A stretch of 64,000 nucleotides of DNA from Spirochaetales bacterium (GTDB taxonomy: Bacteria; Spirochaetota; Spirochaetia; DSM-2461): the NCBI GenBank assembly GCA_003247135.1, contig QKAW01000038.1:1-64000 (forward strand). Direction: 5' to 3'. A model generated the notes under the pieces. That model worked only from the letters and a program-made list of their open reading frames with translations, was not told where the DNA came from and ran no database searches. The position numbers and the translations under genes are program-made. Of this stretch, positions 1-8,652 are shown piece by piece. Every line of letters begins with the position of its first letter. Position 1 is the first letter of the stretch.

Positions 1-52
1 TAATTATAAAAAATAAAGGAACAGATTCTGCCATTTTATACATTTAAAAGTT

Positions 53-979
53 ATGAAAAAAAATTTAATAAGAGGATTTTTATTATTGTGCACACTTCTT
101 TGGAGTGTTAGCTGTCAAAGTGGTTGTTTTAAAAGAAATGAAGACCAGATCAACACCTTTTATTCTTATAATGGGGATGACATCTGGTATTCTGACGAAG
201 GAGTGGGGGATACTTTCATATTTATACACGGCTTTGCATCTGCATCATACACATGGAGATATCTTGCAAATTACTATAAAGAGAGCTCCAGGGTTATCTG
301 TATTGATTTACAGGGTTTTGGAAATTCCGCTAAGCCTGAAGAGAGTAACTACACATTAGAAATACAGGCTGATTTAGTCAGGAAATTTATTATAGATAAA
401 GAGTTAACAAATGTAACTCTGGTTGGTCACTCCTTTGGTGGTAGTGTAGCATTGTCATCATATATTTTTGCAGATGAACTTTCAAAAAATCGAATAACCA
501 GAATGATTCTAATTGATCCTGCTGCTTATAATCAGCCACTTCCATATTTCATCTCAATGCTAAGGGTTCCTGTCGTAAATCAAGCAACTTTGGAACTTGT
601 TCCTACAGAGATCAACTCAGAGGTTGTTCTAAAGGAGTTACTATATAATGATGATTTGATTACTCAAGAGATGGTTGATACATACTCCTACTATTTAAGG
701 GGAAATCAAGCACAAAATGCTTTAAAAAAGTGTGCAATGAATATGATTCCATCAAATATAGAAGAGATAACTAGCAGATATTCAACAATAGATCTTCCTA
801 CCTTAATTATTTGGGGCGAAATGGATTCAGTTATTCCCATCTCATATGGGGAGTCCCTGGATAAAGCATTATTAAATTCCCAACTTATTAATATTAAAAA
901 TTGTGGACATATGCCTCAGGAGGAGAAACCAATTGAGACAATTAATGCTATAAACAAATTCCTTGCATATTTTAGTTAG
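53..979 (+). CDS. alpha/beta-hydrolase lipoprotein
   Basis: This is an alpha/beta-hydrolase fold protein of 308 residues, probably an esterase or lipase-like enzyme anchored outside the inner membrane. The N-terminus has a basic start, a hydrophobic stretch and a lipobox-like W-S-V-S-C near residue 21. An oxyanion-type HGFAS segment precedes the nucleophile elbow GHSFGG with Ser127. Asp258 in WGEMD and His286 in CGHMP complete a plausible catalytic triad. The substrate cannot be read from the sequence. It stands alone, with about 80 bases to the next gene on the same strand. The fold and triad are clear; the lipid anchor relies on the relaxed lipobox used by spirochaetes. Confidence 0.88.
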   Translation: MKKNLIRGFLLLCTLLWSVSCQSGCFKRNEDQINTFYSYNGDDIWYSDEGVGDTFIFIHGFASASYTWRYLANYYKESSRVICIDLQGFGNSAKPEESNYTLEIQADLVRKFIIDKELTNVTLVGHSFGGSVALSSYIFADELSKNRITRMILIDPAAYNQPLPYFISMLRVPVVNQATLELVPTEINSEVVLKELLYNDDLITQEMVDTYSYYLRGNQAQNALKKCAMNMIPSNIEEITSRYSTIDLPTLIIWGEMDSVIPISYGESLDKALLNSQLINIKNCGHMPQEEKPIETINAINKFLAYFS

Positions 980-1027
980 TATTACCTTTTTTTGTTGATC
1001 TGAGAATATTTTCATGTTAATCTTTTA

Positions 1028-1048
1028 TTAGTTTCTATCGGAAACTAA
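1028..1048 (+). other. hairpin just before the glycosidase start
   Basis: TTAGTTTC and GAAACTAA form a perfect 8-bp stem with a five-base loop (TATCG). It ends one base before the ATG at 1050. No T-run follows, so it is not an intrinsic terminator. It would block initiation at 1050, which favours the ATG at 1062. Confidence 0.45.
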
Positions 1049-1061
1049 TATGGGTGTATTA

Positions 1062-2870
1062 ATGATTAATAAAAGCATAGTAAAAAAAAATATTCTTATC
1101 ATATTATTTATGGTTATTGTATGGAGCTGTAGCAGTAAAACAGTGGCAGACTCTACAGATGAGCTGGATATTACCAAGGCACATTATATCCTTTCAAAAA
1201 TGACAATTGATGATAAGGTAGGTCAGATGACTCAGGTGGCAAGGGATTATTTAGAGTCATATGAAGATATTAAAACATATAGACTAGGTTCAATACTCTC
1301 TGGTGGTGGGTCTGCCCCACCAAACAACAGTGTTAAAGGCTGGAGAGAAATGACATCCAAAATGCAGGATTATGCTTTATCAACTCCACTTGGTATTCCA
1401 TTACTGTATGGCAGTGATGCTGTTCATGGACACGGAAATCTAAGAAATGCTGTAATTTTTCCCCATCATATCGGCTTGGGAGCTGCAAATAATGAAAAAC
1501 TAGTAGAGGAAATTGCTAAAATAACTGCATTGGAGTGTGCAGCAACAGGTGTCAACTGGAACTTTAATCCATGCATAACCGTCCCACAGGATATTCGATG
1601 GGGTAGAACCTATGAAGGATTCTCCTCTAACCCGGAAATAGTCTCCAGACTGGGAGTTGCAGAAGTAAAGGGGTTACAGTATAACTGGAATTCAAATATC
1701 TCGGTACTGGCATGTCTTAAGCATTTTGTTGCAGATGGAGGAACAAATAAGGGTATCGATAGAGGAAATTCAATTATAAGTGATAAAGAGTTGGAAGAGA
1801 TTCATTTATATCCATATTACGAAGGAATTAAAGCTAATGCAGGTTCCGTTATGGCTTCTTTTTCAAAAATTAACAGTGTCCCTATGCACCAAAATGAATC
1901 ATTATTAACAGGAAGATTAAAGAATGATATGAATTTTCAGGGTTTACTGGTTTCAGATTGGGCTGCATTAACTCTTCTTCCTGGAAGCAGCAAGGATCAG
2001 ATAGCCGCTGCAATAAATGCCGGAATAGACATGGTTATGGTTCCTGACAAATATAAAGAGTTTATTAACAACTTGAAAGAGCTAGTTAAAGAGGGGCGCA
2101 TCCCGGAGAAAAGAATTAATGATGCAGTTCTAAGAATATTAACAACAAAGATAAAAATGGGACTTTTTGAAAATCCAAAAGCAGATCCCGAATTGGAATC
2201 CCTAGTTGGTAGCGATAGTAGTCGGGAAGTTGCAAGAGAAGCAGTTGCTCAATCCCTGGTAATTTTGAAGAATGACAAAGTTTTACCAATGTATGTTGGG
2301 CAGAGAGTCTTAATTGTTGGTGAGTTTGCCAACGATCTAGGTGCTCAGTGTGGTGGCTGGACAACAACATGGCAGGGTAAATTAGGAAATAACAATAATA
2401 CTGGGGTTACTATTCTAAAAGCTGTTAATGAGGCATTAGGAAAGCAGAATGTTGTCTATTTAAAAGATTCCAGAATGTTAAATAAAACTGATCTCTCGGA
2501 ATTTGATCTAATTATTTATGTAACAGGTGAGGAACCCTACGCTGAGATGAATGGTGATAATCCTTATCCTTCATTAAGCAGGGTAGATATGAAAATAATT
2601 GATACTTTAGATAAAAGTGGAAAAAAGACCCTTCTATTATTAATTAGTGGAAGACCTCTTCTTTTAGATGGTGCAGAAGAGAAAGTTGATGCAATAGTGG
2701 CTAGCTGGCTTCCCGGGACAGAAGCCATGGGAATTACAGATGTGCTAATGGGGTGGAAAGAGGCTAAAGGTCGTTTACCATACTCCTGGCCTGCTGACTC
2801 CAAGGGATTTGTTCAGGGATTAACATCGGATAAGTACCTTTACCCAATAGGTTATGGATTATCATTGTAA
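1062..2870 (+). CDS. glycoside hydrolase family 3 lipoprotein (beta-glucosidase-like)
   Basis: This is a family 3 exo-glycosidase of about 602 residues, expected to release terminal beta-linked sugars outside the cytoplasm. A signal peptide ends in V-W-S-C-S-S, a lipoprotein-type site. The N-terminal barrel carries KHFVADGGT and the nucleophile motif VSDWAA (Asp299 from this start). A C-terminal alpha/beta sandwich follows. I start at 1062 because GGGTG lies five bases upstream and the ATG at 1050 abuts a hairpin; the upstream ATG is in frame and would add four residues. It could feed sugars to the transport systems further on, but nothing links them directly. Confidence 0.9.
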   Translation: MINKSIVKKNILIILFMVIVWSCSSKTVADSTDELDITKAHYILSKMTIDDKVGQMTQVARDYLESYEDIKTYRLGSILSGGGSAPPNNSVKGWREMTSKMQDYALSTPLGIPLLYGSDAVHGHGNLRNAVIFPHHIGLGAANNEKLVEEIAKITALECAATGVNWNFNPCITVPQDIRWGRTYEGFSSNPEIVSRLGVAEVKGLQYNWNSNISVLACLKHFVADGGTNKGIDRGNSIISDKELEEIHLYPYYEGIKANAGSVMASFSKINSVPMHQNESLLTGRLKNDMNFQGLLVSDWAALTLLPGSSKDQIAAAINAGIDMVMVPDKYKEFINNLKELVKEGRIPEKRINDAVLRILTTKIKMGLFENPKADPELESLVGSDSSREVAREAVAQSLVILKNDKVLPMYVGQRVLIVGEFANDLGAQCGGWTTTWQGKLGNNNNTGVTILKAVNEALGKQNVVYLKDSRMLNKTDLSEFDLIIYVTGEEPYAEMNGDNPYPSLSRVDMKIIDTLDKSGKKTLLLLISGRPLLLDGAEEKVDAIVASWLPGTEAMGITDVLMGWKEAKGRLPYSWPADSKGFVQGLTSDKYLYPIGYGLSL

Positions 2871-2940
2871 TTGTCTAATAAAATCCAGGGTTGAATCTAT
2901 CAAACTCTTTATGTAATATAAAAATATTCAGGAGAGTATT

Positions 2941-3723
2941 GTGGTCATTATCTATTTAATTCTTAGTCTTGCAGCTTCATTGGTGGGTGCTATAAGTGGT
3001 ATCGGTGGAGGTATAATAATAAAGCCGGTTTTAGACAGTCTTGGAAGCTTTAGTGTTTCAACCATCAGTTTTTTGTCTGGTTGTACTGTTCTATCTATGT
3101 CAGCAGTAACTCTTATTCGTAGCAGGAAATCAGAAGTGGTGTTAGACAGAACCGTCTCAACACTTCTGGCAACTGGTGGAATTATTGGTGGAATTATAGG
3201 GAAGAAACTGTTTGATATTGTAAAAAACAGCTTTGAAAATGATGCTATAATAGGTAGTACTCAATCGATACTTTTAATAATTATGACTCTTGGGGTATTA
3301 ATCTTTACAATAAAAAAGGATCAAATAAAACCACGACATAAAGAGGGTAAAATTATTACTTTATTTACCGGATTAATGCTTGGTTCTATAGCTGCATTTT
3401 TAGGGATTGGTGGAGGGCCAATAAATCTGGCAATATTGTATTTCTTTTTCTCAATGGATTCCAAAACTGCAGCACTAAGCTCAATTTATGTTATTTTCTT
3501 ATCACAATTAACCAGTCTGATATTTACTTTTACTAGTGGAAATGTTCCTGCTTTTGATTATAAGGTTTTAATACTAATGATATGTGGTGGAATAATTGGG
3601 GGAATTACAGGTTCCCATGTAAGCAAGAAGCTCTCTCATAAAGGTGTAGACAAACTTTTTATCGGAGTTTTGACAGTAATTATAATGATATGCTTTTACA
3701 ATCTTATAAAATGGATAGTCTAG
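2941..3723 (+). CDS. TSUP (TauE/SafE) family membrane exporter
   Basis: This is a 260-residue membrane protein of the TSUP/TauE-SafE family, which moves small anions such as sulfite, sulfonates or organic acids. It has about eight hydrophobic segments and the internal repeat typical of the family. Glycine-rich motifs GAISGIGGGIIIKP near the N-terminus and AAFLGIGGGPINLA in the second half mark the two repeats. The start is GTG, preceded by AGGAGAG at good spacing. Substrate is unknown and the neighbours do not suggest one. Confidence 0.85.
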   Translation: MVIIYLILSLAASLVGAISGIGGGIIIKPVLDSLGSFSVSTISFLSGCTVLSMSAVTLIRSRKSEVVLDRTVSTLLATGGIIGGIIGKKLFDIVKNSFENDAIIGSTQSILLIIMTLGVLIFTIKKDQIKPRHKEGKIITLFTGLMLGSIAAFLGIGGGPINLAILYFFFSMDSKTAALSSIYVIFLSQLTSLIFTFTSGNVPAFDYKVLILMICGGIIGGITGSHVSKKLSHKGVDKLFIGVLTVIIMICFYNLIKWIV

Positions 3724-3773
3724 CAGATTTACTAATTACTCGGTTTTAAATAGAGTATAGGGATTTTATTTTG

Positions 3774-3802
3774 TTGACATTTGCCTAATAAGTCCATAGA
3801 TT
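3774..3802 (+). promoter_or_regulatory. possible promoter of the chemosensory operon
   Basis: TTGACA at 3774-3779 is followed after 17 bases by TAGATT at 3797-3802. The -35 is consensus and the -10 is weak. Its position supports the ATG at 3832 as the true start, since an earlier in-frame TTG at 3781 would lie inside it. Confidence 0.4.
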
Positions 3803-3831
3803 TTAATACTATAGGTTTAGCTGAGGTAATA

Positions 3832-5862
3832 ATGAATATTAATAAAAAACTTTTCTATATTTTTGGTGGAGTAGCAACACTAATATTTTTTAGTGTCGGT
3901 TTTTTTGTCTATATTTTTTCAAGATATACAGTTCAAACTATGCAGGAACGAAATATGGAAGCTGCATCGATTTCACTGACCAGGGATATAAATACAGTAG
4001 TAGAAAGTACATTAATAAACAATCTGAAAACATCAACTGAAAAAACATATCAGATAATTGAATTATATTATAATAACTATTTAAATGGCAAACTGACTCA
4101 GGAAGAGATGAATGAGCAGATTAGAGGTTTAATTCTGGATAAAACCTATGGTAGAGTTGGTGAAACAGGCTATTTTGCTGTAGTAAAAAAAGATGGGTTA
4201 CTTTTAATTCATCCTAAGTCTGAGGGTGTAAATGTTTCAAACACATCATTTTGGCCTCAGGTTACAGAAATAATCGAGAGTAAATTCCACGAGGGTTACC
4301 TGGAGTACAATTGGAAAAATCCGGATGAAACCAGGGAAAGAATTAAAGTTGGATACATAAAATATTTTGAGCCACTTGATTTGGTTATTTGGGCATCTGC
4401 ATATAAATCTGAATTCTCATCATTAATTGATAAAAAAGATTTTAGAGATGACATTATCTCTGCTGGAAGCATTTTTAATAGTTATGGATTTGTATTAGAT
4501 TCCAGTGGAAAGTTAATAATTCATCCGGAACAAGAGAACAACTCTTTAATAGAGTATGAATTTATTCAGAATATAATTGAAAGTAAAAGTGGATTTGTTA
4601 AGTATAAATGGTTAAATACCGGAGAGAGAAAAGAGTTCAGTAAGATAGCTTATTACGGGTATATAGAGGCAATGGACTGGTATGTAGTTATTAGTGCCAG
4701 ATATACTGAGCTACTTAGACCTTTAACTCCATTATCTATATTAATTGGTGCAGGCCTTGTCGTTGCAGTTACAATTTTCTTAATCTTATCAAATTTTATA
4801 GGTAAATTAATATCAAGAAAGATATGGAAATTCCATTCAATATTCAAGGATGCAGAAGCTGGAAATTTGACTCTGGTTTACGAAACAGAAGAGAAAAAAT
4901 CAAACCAGGATGAGATCGATGAAATGGGTTTTGTTTTTAACGGTTTTATAGGGGATTACAGACGAGTATTACTGAATCTCAGGGAAATAACTGATAGAGT
5001 TTTAAATCTGATGCAATCATTATCCTCGTCTTCCCAGGAAACATCAGCAACATCCAGCCAGCAGTCTGCAGCAGTTAAAGAGATTGTAAGTACAATGGAG
5101 GATGTTGACTCTCTGACAAAATCTATTGAGAAGAAAATTATTGAGATAACCAAGATTTCTGATAATACCCAGGAAACAGTTAAAGAGGGCTTTTCAATTG
5201 TTAAAAAAAGCATAAAGAAGATGGAAGAGATAAATCTTGCAAATAAGACAACAATTGACGGTATAAAATTATTAAGTGAAAGAATCGACAATATCTGGGA
5301 TATTGTTAATATGATAAATGGTATAGCTGATCAGACAAAGATTATCGCCTTTAATGCTGAATTGGAGGCATCTGCTGCCGGGGAAGCCGGAAAGAATTTT
5401 CAGATAGTTGCAACTGAGATTAGAAGGCTGGCAGATAGTACTGTACATTCAACAGATCAGATTAAAGAGAAAATTTCTGAAATACAGAAATCATCAGACC
5501 GTTTAATTTTAACATCTGAGGATGGGACTGAGAAGATTAAAGATGGAAATCTCTTAACAGAAGGTATAAACAATATGTTTGAAAACATATTAAACAGTGC
5601 AGAAATATCTACTGACTCTACAAAAAATATTTCAAAATCAATTGCCCAACAGGTTGTAACCTTTGAACAGACATTAACAGCAATTAAACAAATTTCCAGT
5701 GGTGTTGATAATATTGCTGATGCAGCTAAAGAGACAGCTAGCGTATCGGATAATCTATTTGAGGTTAGCGAATCAATCGAGAGCATTTTATTAACATACA
5801 AACTTGAAAAAGATGATCAAGAGAATTTTCAGGATGAATCCGGAGAAGAAAATAAACTATGA
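3832..5862 (+). CDS. methyl-accepting chemotaxis protein with double-Cache sensor
   Basis: This transmembrane chemoreceptor has about 676 residues. TM1 lies near residues 5-28. A large periplasmic region with two Cache-type repeats (GRVGETGYFAVV and later YGFVLDSSGKL) follows. TM2 lies near 300-325, then a HAMP-like linker and a coiled-coil signalling domain. The hairpin tip reads IIAFNAELEASAAGEAGKNF, which departs from the common NLLALNAAIEAARAGE form but matches the second receptor of this operon. No CheR-tethering pentapeptide is seen at the C-terminus. It is the first gene of an operon overlapping cheW by four bases. Ligand unknown. Confidence 0.93.
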   Translation: MNINKKLFYIFGGVATLIFFSVGFFVYIFSRYTVQTMQERNMEAASISLTRDINTVVESTLINNLKTSTEKTYQIIELYYNNYLNGKLTQEEMNEQIRGLILDKTYGRVGETGYFAVVKKDGLLLIHPKSEGVNVSNTSFWPQVTEIIESKFHEGYLEYNWKNPDETRERIKVGYIKYFEPLDLVIWASAYKSEFSSLIDKKDFRDDIISAGSIFNSYGFVLDSSGKLIIHPEQENNSLIEYEFIQNIIESKSGFVKYKWLNTGERKEFSKIAYYGYIEAMDWYVVISARYTELLRPLTPLSILIGAGLVVAVTIFLILSNFIGKLISRKIWKFHSIFKDAEAGNLTLVYETEEKKSNQDEIDEMGFVFNGFIGDYRRVLLNLREITDRVLNLMQSLSSSSQETSATSSQQSAAVKEIVSTMEDVDSLTKSIEKKIIEITKISDNTQETVKEGFSIVKKSIKKMEEINLANKTTIDGIKLLSERIDNIWDIVNMINGIADQTKIIAFNAELEASAAGEAGKNFQIVATEIRRLADSTVHSTDQIKEKISEIQKSSDRLILTSEDGTEKIKDGNLLTEGINNMFENILNSAEISTDSTKNISKSIAQQVVTFEQTLTAIKQISSGVDNIADAAKETASVSDNLFEVSESIESILLTYKLEKDDQENFQDESGEENKL

Positions 5863-6362
5863 AGCTTGTAGATAATGATGAAATAATAAAATCCCTTGAG
5901 AATAATCTGACACCGGAACTCTCTGGAATAGAAAGTGAGAAAATTTTAAAATTTGTAATTTTTAAAATTGATAATAAGACATACGCCCTTCCCGGTGAGA
6001 TTGTCCAGGAAATAGTTCTGGATATGCCTATTTATTACCTCCCCTTTGTACCTAAATATATTAGAGGTCTTGTTAACAGACACGGAAACCCCTACGCTGT
6101 AGTTGATATAAAAGTTCTTTTTGAAAAAGAGGAACTTGATGGTAACAGGTTTATAATTATTAGAGATTTAAATGAGAAAATATGTCTAATAATAAGTGAG
6201 ATTACAAAAATCGTTAATATTAAAGAGAGTCAGGTAAGCAGAATAACATCTGAAAATGAAATAAGTGACTTTTTTCTTGATAGTATTGATCTTGATGATC
6301 AGGAAGTCCCTGTATTAAATATATACCAGATACTAAAGAAGATAAGTAATGATATTAGCTAA
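5859..6362 (+). CDS. cheW: chemotaxis adaptor CheW
   Basis: A 167-residue CheW-domain protein that couples receptors to the CheA kinase. The core reads ILKFVIFKIDNKTYALPGE, then PFVPKYIRGLVNRHGNPY and AVVDIKVLF, the usual two-barrel signature. About 25 acidic residues precede the domain. The ATG overlaps the receptor stop codon (ATGA), so translation is likely coupled. It is the only convincing full CheW in the window and should serve both receptors of the operon. Confidence 0.93.
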   Translation: MKLVDNDEIIKSLENNLTPELSGIESEKILKFVIFKIDNKTYALPGEIVQEIVLDMPIYYLPFVPKYIRGLVNRHGNPYAVVDIKVLFEKEELDGNRFIIIRDLNEKICLIISEITKIVNIKESQVSRITSENEISDFFLDSIDLDDQEVPVLNIYQILKKISNDIS

Positions 6363-6873
6363 TGATTTTTTATATATATACTATAAAGAGCAGAATATTG
6401 TTATAAACAGGAGCCAGTTTTCAGGTAGTATAAGTCTAATTGGGGAGAAAAAACTGGCAAATAAATACTCATATTTTGTTAGTTCAGTAACTTATAATGA
6501 GAAGAATATTATTGTTTTTGATCTGGATAACTACTTTTCTGATAACTATAGAACAGAGTCAGTAAATGATACTAAATTAGCCATAATTTCGAGAATAGAT
6601 ATACTTGAAAAATCTGCAATCGATAAACTATACAGAGACTGTTTTACTTATAATAGTAACCTGGCAACAGATTATATAGCATTTTCATTAACAAGTAATT
6701 CAGAAATAAAAAATAGTCCAGTAATGAAATTCAGACTTTTATCCCAGACTTTAAACAGCCATTTAAGATCTAAAGGGTTACTGGCTACATCCTTTATTGA
6801 AAGTAGAATCGAGTATTTTATCGATCTAAATCATCTTCTGTCTTACAATTTACTGAATGAGGTGATTGTATGA
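6349..6873 (+). CDS. chemosensory-operon protein, possibly a divergent CheW-like domain
   Basis: A 174-residue protein I cannot assign firmly. It overlaps cheW by 14 bases and cheB by four, so it belongs to the operon. The N-terminal half (YIYYKEQNIVINRSQF, then SSVTYNEKNIIVFDLDNYF) has the spacing of a CheW fold: a strand entering the domain and a later hydrophobic strand ending in a D-L-x-x-x-F pair. The C-terminal half carries no motif I know. There is no signal peptide or membrane segment. It could be a second adaptor with altered partner choice. Confidence is high that it is a gene, low for the fold. Confidence 0.6.
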   Translation: MILANDFLYIYYKEQNIVINRSQFSGSISLIGEKKLANKYSYFVSSVTYNEKNIIVFDLDNYFSDNYRTESVNDTKLAIISRIDILEKSAIDKLYRDCFTYNSNLATDYIAFSLTSNSEIKNSPVMKFRLLSQTLNSHLRSKGLLATSFIESRIEYFIDLNHLLSYNLLNEVIV

Positions 6874-7832
6874 ATATTGTTATTGCAAGTAACTCTTTAA
6901 TTTTAAGAAATATTTTAACAGATATTCTAAAAGATGGAGGGCACAATGTTTTAGGCTCTACCTCTAGTGGGAAAAAGGTTCTGGAATTTACAAATGAGTT
7001 TAATGTAGATATCATAATACTGGGGGAGAACTTATCAGAGTGCAGGGAAGATGAAGTTATAAAAAGAATTGGTTCAGAAATACCCATAATCGTATTAGGA
7101 ACAAGAAAAGATTTAATCGAAATTGGAGCTAAAGCTGTAATAGATAAACCGGAAATGGAGCAGATTCATGATAGTGAATTTGTACTTGGCTTTCTTGACT
7201 TGATTCAGAGAAGTTACAGAAGCCCAGGCTCTATCACCCGACGTTTTGTACATAAAAAGAGAGTAAAGCATATAGTTATAGGTTCATCTACTGGAGGACC
7301 AAATGCTTTAAAAGAAATATTAAGTGCCCTGCCTGAAAATTTCCCAGTCCCTATTTCAATCGTTCAACATCTTGAAGAGGGCCATGAAGAGGGGCTTGCA
7401 TCCTGGCTAAAAAATAATTGTAAGCTGAATGTAAGACTTGCTGTAAATAATGACAATCCCCTTCCTGGAGAGGTAATTCTCGGGATTCAGAATAAACATT
7501 TAACAGTAGAAAGTGGTAGATTTCATCTCTCTGATGGAGAAAAAATAAATTTTCAGAAACCGGCTATAGATCTTCAATTCTCAACAGCAGCAAAATACTT
7601 TGGGGATAATCTGATTGGTGTGTTACTAACAGGAATGGGTTCAGATGGTGCTAAGGGCTGCCTTGAAATTATTAATAATGGAGGATTTACCATCGTTCAG
7701 GATGAAGAGACCTCTGCAGTTTACGGTATGCCAAAAGCAGCAGTAGAGTTAGGTGCTGCGTCCATTGTTTTGCCACTGGATAAAATTGCCGGATATATTC
7801 TCTCTACAGTTAAGGTTAATGAAAATGATTAG
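6870..7832 (+). CDS. cheB: CheB methylesterase with degenerate receiver domain
   Basis: A 320-residue CheB, the methylesterase/deamidase that resets chemoreceptors. The C-terminal catalytic domain is intact: Ser140 in GSSTGGP, His167 in QHLEEGHEEG and Asp259 in GMGSDGAKG. The N-terminal receiver is not. The acidic pocket is VIASNS, where VDDS is expected, and the phospho-acceptor strand reads IIILGENLSE with Gly in place of Asp. Only the late Lys (IDKPE) survives. If the alignment is right, this CheB cannot be switched on by phosphorylation from CheA in the usual way. It overlaps both neighbours. Confidence 0.93.
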   Translation: MNIVIASNSLILRNILTDILKDGGHNVLGSTSSGKKVLEFTNEFNVDIIILGENLSECREDEVIKRIGSEIPIIVLGTRKDLIEIGAKAVIDKPEMEQIHDSEFVLGFLDLIQRSYRSPGSITRRFVHKKRVKHIVIGSSTGGPNALKEILSALPENFPVPISIVQHLEEGHEEGLASWLKNNCKLNVRLAVNNDNPLPGEVILGIQNKHLTVESGRFHLSDGEKINFQKPAIDLQFSTAAKYFGDNLIGVLLTGMGSDGAKGCLEIINNGGFTIVQDEETSAVYGMPKAAVELGAASIVLPLDKIAGYILSTVKVNEND

Positions 7833-8652
7833 CCCAGAAGATTTTAAAACTATAGCCCAAGCAGTTAAGAATAGGACAAAAATTGAGATAATTGATTCTA
7901 ATGTAAACTCAGTTAAAAGATATGTAAAAAAACAGCTGTCTGATTCTCTTAGCTTTGATGAGTATTTGGATATTATTAATTGTGATGAGAATGAATTTAA
8001 CAAGTTATTACAGGTTGTTACAATAAATGAAACCTATTTTTTTAGAGAAGAGAAATATTTTACTCTTCTGGATAAGATGATCTTACCAGATTTAAAAGAG
8101 CGTGGTATAAATCCTTTTTTGTGGAGTGCTGCTACATCAACCGGGGAGGAAGCCATTTCCTTGGCCCTGCTTTATAATAAGCATTACTCGGAAAGTTTTA
8201 AAAAACACCCGGTAATTGCCACAGATATAGATGTTCTGTCAATGGATAGGTTAAGGGTTAATAGATATGGAAAAAACTCTTTCAGAAATGACGGTGCGAT
8301 ATTTCATGATCTGATTTATCAGAATTCTACAATTAATGATAATTGCTGTACAATAAACAGTAACATTATGAAATTAATAGAACATAAAAGGATAAATCTT
8401 ATTACAGATAGCTATAATGAAAAATTACTAATTAAACCTTCGGTTATTCTTTTATGCAATGTTTTAATCTATATGGATAGTGAACTTAGAGAAATTATTA
8501 TAGATAAGGCGGCAAAAATTTTGGATTATGGAGGATATTTAATAGTTTCCAGTGCTAACACCGCCTTTATAAACCATCCTTTACTTGAATTGGTACAGAG
8601 GGACAACAGTTTTTATTTTAAAAAAATAGCGAGAGAAGATGATGATAAATGA
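7825..8652 (+). CDS. cheR: chemotaxis protein methyltransferase CheR
   Basis: A CheR of about 275 residues that methylates receptor glutamates using S-adenosylmethionine. The N-terminal helical domain precedes INETYFFREEKYF, the SAM-binding loop WSAATSTGEEAISLALL, and the late strand ILLCNVLIYM followed by DYGGYLIVSSAN. All match the family. Two ATGs are possible, at 7819 and 7825; the AAGG at 7812 sits at proper distance only from 7825. It overlaps the end of cheB and the start of cheA. Confidence 0.93.
   Translation: MISPEDFKTIAQAVKNRTKIEIIDSNVNSVKRYVKKQLSDSLSFDEYLDIINCDENEFNKLLQVVTINETYFFREEKYFTLLDKMILPDLKERGINPFLWSAATSTGEEAISLALLYNKHYSESFKKHPVIATDIDVLSMDRLRVNRYGKNSFRNDGAIFHDLIYQNSTINDNCCTINSNIMKLIEHKRINLITDSYNEKLLIKPSVILLCNVLIYMDSELREIIIDKAAKILDYGGYLIVSSANTAFINHPLLELVQRDNSFYFKKIAREDDDK

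Noticed and set aside
3781-3831. Upstream TTG extension of the first chemoreceptor
   Set aside because: A TTGACA-type promoter overlaps it, the ribosome site GAGGT precedes the ATG at 3832, and the added residues do not look like a receptor N-terminus.
7753-7824. Longer GTG-started form of CheR
   Set aside because: It lies wholly inside cheB in another frame and adds no family residues; AAGG fits the ATG at 7825.
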